From Acidobacteriota bacterium (GTDB lineage: Bacteria; Acidobacteriota; Vicinamibacteria; Vicinamibacterales; SCN-69-37), in assembly GCA_021824055.1 (NCBI GenBank), contig JAKALV010000156.1, positions 1 through 7,723 on the forward strand: a stretch of DNA of 7,723 bases, in the 5' to 3' direction. The stretch's first letter is position 1; every line of letters begins with the position of its first letter. The notes beneath the pieces were generated by a model. The model saw only the letters and a list, made by a program, of their open reading frames with translations. It was not told the origin of the DNA and did not search any database. This document shows positions 1-4,826 of this stretch, piece after piece. The translations under genes and the position numbers were made by a program.

Positions 1-441
1 CTGCTGAAACTGTCCGCTGGCGAGACAGCGCTGGCCGGCATCTGGCTCAACGCGAAGGGCACGCCGGACCGCGCGCGGCCGACCGGCCTCCTGGCCGAGG
101 CCGAGAAACAACTGGCGGCGTATTTCGCAGGCACGCTCAAGACATTCGACCTGCCGCTGCAGCTGACGGGGACGCCGTTTCAGTGTGACGTCTGGACGGC
201 GCTACGGGACATTCCGTTCGGCGCGACCTGCTCCTACGGCGAGCTCGCCGCGCGCATCGGACGCGCTGACGCGGTCCGCGCCGTGGGCGCCGCCAACGGA
301 CAGAATCCGATTCCGATCGTCATTCCCTGCCATCGGGTGATCGGGAAGAACGGCTCCCTGACGGGATTCGGGGGCGGGCTCAAGATGAAGGCCTGGCTGC
401 TTAAACACGAGCAGGGACAGGGCAGACTCTGGCATCGATAA
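1..441 (+). CDS. ogt: Methylated-DNA--protein-cysteine S-methyltransferase (Ogt/MGMT family), 5' end cut off by the window edge
   Basis: This cytoplasmic repair protein transfers the alkyl group from O6-alkylguanine in DNA to its own cysteine in a suicide reaction. The visible 146 codons cover most of the N-terminal domain and the complete C-terminal catalytic domain. The active-site motif IPCHRV is intact, with the acceptor Cys at codon 110 (bases 328-330) followed by His111 and Arg112. By family knowledge, Tyr79 in the SYGELA helix-turn-helix region, Arg93 (the arginine finger in AVRAVG), Asn102 in GQNPIPI and Glu137 in LLKHE match the residues used for base flipping, phosphate contact and cysteine activation. 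Only about 20 residues should be missing compared with the roughly 170-residue Ogt proteins, and no start codon is visible. The gene ends at TAA 439-441, convergent with the DinB-fold gene. Its last codons and stop lie inside the left arm of an inverted repeat. The family assignment is firm; ogt versus the C-terminal half of an Ada-like protein cannot be settled here. Confidence 0.93.
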   Translation: MLKLSAGETALAGIWLNAKGTPDRARPTGLLAEAEKQLAAYFAGTLKTFDLPLQLTGTPFQCDVWTALRDIPFGATCSYGELAARIGRADAVRAVGAANGQNPIPIVIPCHRVIGKNGSLTGFGGGLKMKAWLLKHEQGQGRLWHR

Positions 442-587
442 ATCGATGAATTTGAAATTGGCAATCTTCGATCGGTAATCGCGGAATAGGGTAACCGCAG
501 ATCGGCAATCGGGGAATCGCGGAATCGGACCGCCTTGCGCCCGATTGCCAATCGCCGATTGCCAATCGAAGATTGCCGTTTATCGAT
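434..587. repeat. Nested inverted repeats and GGCAATCG-type words in the convergent gap
   Basis: The gap between the two convergent genes (442-611) has no credible gene. It is filled with variants of GGCAATCG and its complement. Perfect arms pair in nested order: 434-442 with 579-587 (9 bp, atcgataaa), 460-472 with 565-577 (13 bp, ggcaatcttcgat), and 504-513 with 540-549 (10 bp, ggcaatcggg). A 14-bp unit, ccgattgccaatcg, is also tandemly duplicated at 541-554 and 555-568. The outermost left arm overlaps the alkyltransferase stop codon. The whole could fold as one interrupted hairpin in either transcript. There is no T-tract typical of an intrinsic terminator, so a role in transcription end or mRNA stability is inference only. 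Confidence 0.75.
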
Positions 588-611
588 TCCGCAATCGTCC
601 GATGCCAGGCT

Positions 612-1211
612 TCAGTTAGCTGGTCCCCCGCCCCTTGGCGCCGATGACGGCGGGACCATCCCCTGCAGCCGCATGTAGGTGACGATGTTCCCGTAGTGCT
701 CGTTGATGTGCTGCGTGTCGTAGAACACCGCGCCGAACTTCGAGCGGTTCGTGTTGCCGTTGCGCTCGGCCATGTTCGTTTCGTTCACCGCGTCGAACGC
801 CTTGTCGCAGCGCGCGAACGATTCGGCCAGCAGCTTGACGATGTCCGTCTTCTTCAGATTCCTGCCGGCCTCGATCGGCTTGCCGGCGTTGTCCAGACGC
901 GGCGGCGGCGTGCCGGTGTCACCCGACAACGTGAAGCACGCGCCGTTGTTGTCGTCCACGATGTGCGACATCAGACCGCCCCAGGTGCGCACGTCGGGCG
1001 TCGGGGACCAGCCGTACTTGTCTTCGGGAAACTGGTCGGCGGCCTTGGTGATGTTGTTCTTGATGTTGTTGAAGATGGCGCGGACTTCCATGACGATGCC
1101 GGGCAGCGGACGCGGCTGGGGCGCCTGGCCCCGCCCCATCGGCGCCTGCTGGGCCGAGACGGCGCTGACGAATGCGGCACAACACAGCACGGACAAACCG
1201 ATCGATCTCAT
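612..1211 (-). CDS. Secreted DinB-fold (DinB/YfiT-like) protein
   Basis: This 199-residue protein has a cleavable signal peptide at residues 1-20, with a Leu/Val/Ala-rich core and the cleavage-like end VSA before QQAP. It should act in the periplasm or outside the cell. The mature part is a four-helix DinB-like domain. The three histidines expected to bind a divalent metal are present: His83 in GLMSHIVDD, and His168 and His172 in the H-x3-H pattern QHINEH. The ending NIVTYMRLQGMVPPSS is typical of the last helix of the fold. Both ends have low-complexity Gly/Pro/Arg stretches (MGRGQAPQPRP and APRGGGPAN). The start is chosen at ATG 1209-1211 because GGAGGA (1218-1223 on the minus strand) lies 6 nt upstream and the signal peptide begins there; an upstream GTG at 1256 would add 15 residues and spoil this. 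Cytoplasmic relatives include thiol-dependent transferases and hydrolases, but the substrate of secreted members is unknown to me. The gene is divergent from the M28 peptidase. Confidence 0.87.
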   Translation of the reverse strand: MRSIGLSVLCCAAFVSAVSAQQAPMGRGQAPQPRPLPGIVMEVRAIFNNIKNNITKAADQFPEDKYGWSPTPDVRTWGGLMSHIVDDNNGACFTLSGDTGTPPPRLDNAGKPIEAGRNLKKTDIVKLLAESFARCDKAFDAVNETNMAERNGNTNRSKFGAVFYDTQHINEHYGNIVTYMRLQGMVPPSSAPRGGGPAN

Positions 1212-1217
1212 GTGCGT

Positions 1218-1223
1218 TCCTCC
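1218..1223 (-). promoter_or_regulatory. Ribosome binding site of the DinB-fold gene
   Basis: The minus strand reads GGAGGA, a near-perfect Shine-Dalgarno sequence, 6 nt before ATG 1209-1211. It decides the start in favour of the shorter reading with an N-terminal signal peptide. Confidence 0.85.
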
Positions 1224-1235
1224 ATCAAACTGTCG

Positions 1236-1262
1236 GGGGGAGTAACTTACCACCACTCCCCC
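1236..1262. promoter_or_regulatory. Candidate operator: 8-bp inverted repeat between divergent genes
   Basis: Perfect arms gggggagt (1236-1243) and actccccc (1255-1262) are separated by 11 bp in the 93-bp gap between the divergent DinB-fold and M28 peptidase genes. The centre-to-centre distance of 19 bp is suitable for a dimeric regulator contacting adjacent major grooves. The spacer overlaps the tentative -35 element of the peptidase promoter. Alternatively it could be a small hairpin in the leader of the DinB-fold mRNA. There is no regulator gene beside it. Confidence 0.4.
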
Positions 1263-1275
1263 ATCCTCCTATATA
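1247..1275 (+). promoter_or_regulatory. Tentative sigma70-like promoter of the M28 peptidase gene
   Basis: TTACCA (1247-1252) and TATATA (1270-1275) are separated by exactly 17 bp, and each matches four of six consensus positions. The overlapping TATAGT at 1272-1277 matches better but sits 19 bp away. This is the only AT-rich patch in the gap and lies about 30 bp upstream of the peptidase start. It is a reading of weak consensus matches, not a firm promoter. Confidence 0.35.
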
Positions 1276-1293
1276 GTCACGGCGGATTATCCT

Positions 1294-1298
1294 GGAGG
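1294..1298 (+). promoter_or_regulatory. Ribosome binding site of the M28 peptidase
   Basis: GGAGG lies 6 nt before ATG 1305-1307 and fixes the start at the signal peptide rather than at an upstream in-frame codon. Confidence 0.85.
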
Positions 1299-1304
1299 AC
1301 CCCA

Positions 1305-3023
1305 ATGAGAAAACCGTTCTATGGCGCCTTGGCAGTCACATTCGCGGCGGCGCTGACCGCCAGCCTGCCTCTTCGTGCCTTCACTGAGTCGATCGACTAC
1401 GACAGCATCAACAAGATCAAGCAGCAGGGCCTGGTGGCGTCGAACTCCAAGGTCATGGACACGCTGAGTTATCTGACCGACGTGGCCGGGCCGCGCCTGA
1501 CCGGCTCGCCCAACATCGAGAAGGCCGGGCAGTGGGCCGTGAAGCAGCTCAGCGACTGGGGCCTGACCGGCGCCGCGCTGGAGCCGTGGCCCGCGGACGC
1601 CACGGGCGGCAACAACGGATTCCCCCGCGGCTGGAGCAACGACAAGTTCTACATGGCCGCCGTCGCGCCCGACGCGTTCCCGATCGTCGGCACGCCGACC
1701 GCCTGGACGCCGGGCACCACCGGCCTCGTGCGCGGCAACGCCATGATGGTGACCGAGAACACGCTCGAAGAGTTGAAGGCGAAGTACACCGGCAAGCTGA
1801 AGGGCGCGTGGATCCTGCGCACGCCGCCGCCGGACGTGGCGGCGTACTGGACCGCGCCGGCAAAGCGCTACACGCGGGAAGAGCTGGATGCGATGGAGAG
1901 TCCGGCGTACCCGGAGTTCGGCGTGGCGAATCCGGCGGCGGCGGGACGCGGCGGCGCACCAGCAGCCCCGGCGCCCGGCGTGACGCCGTGCAACGCGGGA
2001 CGCGGCGGCGGTGGCGGCGCGGCGACGCCGAATCCGTGCGACGCGTTCTTCAAGGCCGAAGGCGTGGCGGGCGTCCTGTCGACGGCCCCGCGCGGTCACG
2101 GCATCTACACGATCGGCGGCAATCGCGCGACCGATCCGGCGACCAGCGTCGCGCAGGTGGCGATCACAGCCGAGCACTACGGCCGCATCGCGCGCCTGCT
2201 CGCGAAGAACCTGCCGGTGACGCTCGAAGCCGACATCAAGAACACCTACACGGCGAACCCGCCGATGTTCAATGTCGTCGCCGAAATCAAAGGTACGGAC
2301 AAAGCGGACGAGATCGTGATGCTCGGCGGACATTTCGATTCATGGCATGCCTCGACCGGCGCCACGGACAACGCGGCCGGCTCGGCGGCGATGATGGAAG
2401 CGATGCGCATTCTCAAGCAGAGCGGCGTCACGCTGCGCCGCACGGTGCGCCTCGGGCTGTGGACGGGCGAGGAACAGGGCATCATCGGCTCGCGCCTGTA
2501 TGTGAACGCGCACTTCGCCACGGCTCCCGCGCGCGGCGGCGCTCCGGCCGCGGCATCCTCGCCGGCCCAGACGTTGCCGGGCGTGCCGGCCGGCGTGACG
2601 ATGGTCACGCCGGCGTGGAGCAAGTTCGCGGCGTACTTCAACATCGACAACGGCACCGGCGCGATCCGCGGCGTGTATCTGCAGCAGAACCAGGCGATGG
2701 CGCCGATCTTCCGCGAGTGGATGGAGCCGTTCAAGAGCATCGGCATGACGCACCTCAACGTCGGCAATACGGGCGGGACGGATCACCTGTCGTTCGACGC
2801 CGTCGGCCTGCCAGGCTTCCAGTTCATCCAGGATGCCGTGGAATACGGCACGATGACGCACCACACGAACCTCGACAGCTACGAGCGCGCCCAGCCGGAA
2901 GACATGCGGCGCAACGCCACCATCGCGGCGGCGTTTGCATTCCTCGCGGCGAATCGCGATGAGAAGCTGCCGCACAAGCCGGTGACGGCGCTCCCCGCAG
3001 GAGGGGGACGGGGGGGGAACTGA
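1305..3023 (+). CDS. Secreted M28-family zinc metallopeptidase (aminopeptidase/carboxypeptidase type) with PA-like domain
   Basis: This 572-residue exported peptidase should cleave terminal residues from peptides with two zinc ions. A signal peptide covers about residues 1-25. The N-terminal part (about 45-110) is followed by a PA-like insert (about 120-300) and the C-terminal catalytic domain (about 315-550). All expected M28 residues are visible: His343 and Asp345 in GGHFDS, Asp355 in GATDNAAGS, the catalytic Glu389 and metal ligand Glu390 in TGEEQG, Asp448 in NIDNG, and a His at 519/520 in MTHHTNLDS. Two Gly/Ala/Pro-rich insertions (about 211-247, with Cys229 and Cys245, and about 404-428) and a GGGRGGN tail are unusual. 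ATG 1305 is chosen because GGAGG (1294-1298) lies 6 nt upstream and the signal peptide starts there; the open frame extends 203 codons further upstream but only as a shadow antisense to the DinB-fold gene. A terminator follows at 3121. Exact specificity cannot be told from sequence. Confidence 0.93.
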   Translation: MRKPFYGALAVTFAAALTASLPLRAFTESIDYDSINKIKQQGLVASNSKVMDTLSYLTDVAGPRLTGSPNIEKAGQWAVKQLSDWGLTGAALEPWPADATGGNNGFPRGWSNDKFYMAAVAPDAFPIVGTPTAWTPGTTGLVRGNAMMVTENTLEELKAKYTGKLKGAWILRTPPPDVAAYWTAPAKRYTREELDAMESPAYPEFGVANPAAAGRGGAPAAPAPGVTPCNAGRGGGGGAATPNPCDAFFKAEGVAGVLSTAPRGHGIYTIGGNRATDPATSVAQVAITAEHYGRIARLLAKNLPVTLEADIKNTYTANPPMFNVVAEIKGTDKADEIVMLGGHFDSWHASTGATDNAAGSAAMMEAMRILKQSGVTLRRTVRLGLWTGEEQGIIGSRLYVNAHFATAPARGGAPAAASSPAQTLPGVPAGVTMVTPAWSKFAAYFNIDNGTGAIRGVYLQQNQAMAPIFREWMEPFKSIGMTHLNVGNTGGTDHLSFDAVGLPGFQFIQDAVEYGTMTHHTNLDSYERAQPEDMRRNATIAAAFAFLAANRDEKLPHKPVTALPAGGGRGGN

Positions 3024-3040
3024 CCGTTGATGGTGAATCT

Positions 3041-3120
3041 GGCTATTTGCTATCTGGTTAGAGGCTATTGGAATCTGGCTATTGAGTTAGCGGGCTATTG
3101 ATTGGGCTATTGGGTTATTG
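3041..3120. repeat. GGCTATTG-type short repeats downstream of the M28 peptidase
   Basis: Six copies of one 8-bp word occur in 80 bp: ggctattt at 3041, exact ggctattg at 3063, 3077, 3093 and 3105, and ggttattg at 3113. Spacings are 22, 14, 16, 12 and 8 bp, so the array is irregular rather than a clean tandem. It is much more AT-rich than the flanking genes. It starts about 18 bp after the peptidase stop codon and abuts the terminator stem. No open frame of note or RNA gene is seen in it. The word resembles the GGCAATCG repeats of the 434-587 gap in form but is a different sequence. Confidence 0.8.
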
Positions 3121-3159
3121 CGGGGCGGGCGCTGAAAGGCGCGCCGCCCCGTTTGTTTT
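3121..3159 (+). terminator. Rho-independent terminator of the M28 peptidase gene
   Basis: The left arm at 3121-3132 (cggggcgggcgc) pairs with 3139-3151 as 8 bp plus 4 bp with a single bulged G at 3143. The loop is tgaaag, and the stem is followed immediately by TTTGTTTT (3152-3159). The T-tract is only on the plus-strand side, so it serves the peptidase transcript about 100 nt after its stop. The opposite side lacks a T-run, so it is a poorer terminator for the convergent helicase gene. Confidence 0.85.
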
Positions 3160-3160
3160 C

Positions 3161-3245
3161 TTTCGAACCTAACCACGATCGAAGCCACCCGAACTGCGGT
3201 CGAAGCTCCCCCGAACGACAAGTATCGCGCCGAACCCGTCGACCC
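3161..3245. repeat. Degenerate CGAAG/GAAC repeats at the 3' side of the helicase gene
   Basis: Two units begin with cgaag at 3180 and 3201, exactly 21 bp apart. Each continues with a C-rich hexamer or heptamer and then gaac (3191 and 3213). Isolated cgaacc/cgaaccc words occur at 3164 and 3231. The pattern is cgaag, about six C-rich bases, gaac, about six bases. It matches the array at 4694-4826 in sequence and plus-strand orientation. It lies just beyond the helicase stop codon, in a stretch with no credible gene. Confidence 0.7.
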
Positions 3246-3249
3246 GATG

Positions 3250-4611
3250 TTACCTTCCGCCCGTTCTTCCGCCGCGGCTGGGTCCGTAGGTGCCGCCGCG
3301 GAAACCACCGCCGCCGGCCGGACGTCCCCCACCGCCGGGTCCGCGATGCGGTCCGCCGCCGTGTCCCGCGGTCGACGGGGCGGGGCCCCGGCGCCGGCCG
3401 GCGCCGCGCGCACGTTCCGCGGCCTTGCGCGCGCGGATCTCGGCAATGCGTTGCGCGAGCGGAATCTCCAGCTTGGCTTCCGGCTTGGCGTTGTAGTCGA
3501 AGTCGGGCACGGTCACGCGCGGCAACGACTTGCCGATCGCCTTTTCGATCGCGCGCAGGTCGCTCTCCTCGTCGCGCGACACGAACGTGAACGCGTCGCC
3601 GGTCGCCTCCGCGCGGCCGGTGCGGCCCACGCGATGGATGTAGTCGTCGGGCACCATCGGCACGTCGAAATTCACGACGTGCCCGAGCGCGTCCACGTCG
3701 ATGCCGCGCGCGGCGATGTCGGTCGCCACAAGCACCGGAAACCTGCCGCTCTTGAAGCCGGCGAGCGCGGCCGTGCGCTGGGTCTGCGAGCGATTGCCGT
3801 GAATGCGCTCGGCGTTGATCTTGTTGCGCACGAGAAAATCCGCCAGGCGATTGGCGCGATGCTTGGTCCGCGTGAACACGAGCGCCTGCTTGACGTCGCC
3901 GCGCTTGAGCAGCGCGAGCAGCAACGCCGACTTGAGTTCCTGCGAGACCGGATAGATCGCCTGCGTGATGCCCGAGGCCGGCGCCGACTGGCGCTCCTTC
4001 TGAATGAACACCGGGTTGTGCAGCATCTCGCGCGTCAGCGCCTGAATCGGCGGCGGCATGGTGGCGCTGAAGAACAGCGTCTGGCGCTTCTGCGGCAGGA
4101 ACCGCAGGATCTTGCGGATCTCGGGCAGGAAGCCCATGTCGAGCATGCGGTCCGCCTCGTCGAGCACGAGGTGCTCGAGCTTGTCGAACTTCGCGTAGCT
4201 GTTGCGCAGGTGATCGAGCAGGCGGCCCGGCGTGGCGATGATGATGTCAACGCCCGACCGCAGCGCGTGCTCCTGCGGGCCCATGCCGACGCCGCCGTAA
4301 ATCGCCGCGCCCGTCACGGGCGTGTGCACGGCCAGATCCTTCATGTCGTCGAGGATCTGCTGCGCCAGTTCGCGCGTGGGCGCGATGACCAGCGCGCGCG
4401 TGGTGCCGCGCGGCTTCTCGAGCAGCTTGTTCAGAATCGGCAGCAGGAACGCCGCGGTCTTGCCGCTGCCGGTCTGCGCGCAGGCCAAGAGGTCGCGTCC
4501 CTCGACCCCGGGCGGAATGGACTCCGCCTGGATGGGCGTGGGACGGACAAAGCCAAGTTCCTTGATGCCAAGGAGCAGAGACGGATGGAGCTTCAGAGTC
4601 GTGAAAGGCAA
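3250..4611 (-). CDS. rhlE: DEAD-box ATP-dependent RNA helicase, RhlE type
   Basis: This 453-residue cytoplasmic helicase should unwind short RNA duplexes using ATP, as RhlE proteins do in ribosome assembly and RNA turnover. Motifs run in family order: Q motif Phe21 to Gln28, motif I AQTGSGKT (45-52), Ia PTREL (78-82), Ib TPGR (127-130), II DEAD (151-154), III SAT (182-184), IV ALVFTRTK (243-250), V ATDIAARGID (296-305) and VI HRVGRTGR (326-333). After the core, residues about 400-453 form a basic Gly/Arg-rich tail with FRGG, SRGG and GGR, a likely unspecific RNA-binding extension. The start is TTG 4609-4611, since the frame closes with TAG four codons upstream and the N-terminus PFTTLKLHPSLL aligns with the usual RhlE beginning. 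The best Shine-Dalgarno candidate is AGGTGA, 12 nt upstream, which is weak and distant. Both flanks carry the same repeat family. It lies 215 bp downstream of the same-strand amidohydrolase, so co-transcription is possible but not shown. Confidence 0.94.
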   Translation of the reverse strand: MPFTTLKLHPSLLLGIKELGFVRPTPIQAESIPPGVEGRDLLACAQTGSGKTAAFLLPILNKLLEKPRGTTRALVIAPTRELAQQILDDMKDLAVHTPVTGAAIYGGVGMGPQEHALRSGVDIIIATPGRLLDHLRNSYAKFDKLEHLVLDEADRMLDMGFLPEIRKILRFLPQKRQTLFFSATMPPPIQALTREMLHNPVFIQKERQSAPASGITQAIYPVSQELKSALLLALLKRGDVKQALVFTRTKHRANRLADFLVRNKINAERIHGNRSQTQRTAALAGFKSGRFPVLVATDIAARGIDVDALGHVVNFDVPMVPDDYIHRVGRTGRAEATGDAFTFVSRDEESDLRAIEKAIGKSLPRVTVPDFDYNAKPEAKLEIPLAQRIAEIRARKAAERARGAGRRRGPAPSTAGHGGGPHRGPGGGGRPAGGGGFRGGTYGPSRGGRTGGR

Positions 4612-4623
4612 GTCACCACTCTA

Positions 4624-4629
4624 TCACCT
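4624..4629 (-). promoter_or_regulatory. Possible ribosome binding site of the helicase
   Basis: The minus strand reads AGGTGA 12 nt before the TTG start. It lies directly beside the arm of the 16-bp inverted repeat that ends at 4631, so a hairpin there could influence access to it. Match and spacing are both weak. Confidence 0.35.
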
Positions 4630-4630
4630 G

Positions 4631-4741
4631 GGTTCGGGGGGCTTCGAACGGGGTTCGTCGCTTGTGCTTAATGTCCTGGACGTGCGCGCCGAGCGAAGCG
4701 AGGCCGCGCCGAACCGCACTACACGCGAAGCCCCCCGAACC
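4631..4741. repeat. Perfect 16-bp inverted repeat upstream of the helicase
   Basis: The sequence ggttcggggggcttcg at 4631-4646 is the exact reverse complement of cgaagccccccgaacc at 4726-4741, with 79 bp between the arms. The arms are oppositely oriented copies of the CGAAG-C6-GAACC repeat unit. Beside the left arm, read on the minus strand, another gaacc occurs exactly 21 bp before that of the arm, so the 21-bp spacing is kept there too. In a minus-strand transcript the arms could form a very GC-rich stem ending 20 nt before the TTG start codon. Confidence 0.85.
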
Positions 4742-4826
4742 ACACGCGAAGCCTCCCGAACCACATTCGAAGAAACCCGAACGGCCGGCGAAGCTCCTCG
4801 AACCCCGGTGTTCTTCACTCCCGAAC
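4694..4826. repeat. 21-bp-period tandem repeat array between amidohydrolase and helicase genes
   Basis: Four contiguous units begin with cgaag at 4726, 4747, 4768 and 4789, all exactly 21 bp apart. Each has a hexamer (cccccc, cctccc, aaaccc, ctcctc) and then gaac at a fixed offset. The first two units differ at only three positions (a C/T in the hexamer and the last two bases). Diverged edges extend the array: cgaag at 4694 with gaacc at 4711 on one side, and gaacc at 4823 overlapping the amidohydrolase end on the other. The 21-bp period equals seven codons and about two DNA helix turns. No unique spacers separate units, so it is not a CRISPR array. Confidence 0.85.

Noticed and set aside
1212..1256. 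Longer DinB-fold protein starting at GTG 1256
   Set aside because: It would place 15 residues ahead of a typical signal peptide and run through the inverted repeat and the GGAGGA ribosome binding site that serves ATG 1211.
696..1304. 203-codon upstream extension of the M28 peptidase frame
   Set aside because: It is antisense to the DinB-fold gene and Arg/Val-rich without motifs. A signal peptide with a well-placed ribosome binding site begins at 1305.
1287..2333. Minus-strand open frame of 348 codons inside the M28 peptidase gene
   Set aside because: It has shadow-frame composition rich in Arg, and the plus strand carries the complete peptidase motifs.
3121..3160. Bidirectional terminator also serving the helicase gene
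   Set aside because: The stem is shared, but only the plus-strand side has a T-tract. On the minus strand the stem is followed by CAATAACCC.
3247..4671. Plus-strand open frame of 474 codons opposite the helicase
   Set aside because: It is a shadow of the helicase gene, with low-complexity Arg/Ala/Leu composition and no domain pattern.
4694..4826. CRISPR array
   Set aside because: Units are contiguous 21-bp repeats with internal variation, with no unique spacers of 25-40 bp and no cas genes nearby.
4624..4826. Coding of the 21-bp array as a heptapeptide repeat (VVRxASR-like on the minus strand)
   Set aside because: A 21-bp period keeps frames open automatically. The amidohydrolase ends at TAG 4827-4829 with a complete domain, and no start or ribosome binding site supports a separate protein.
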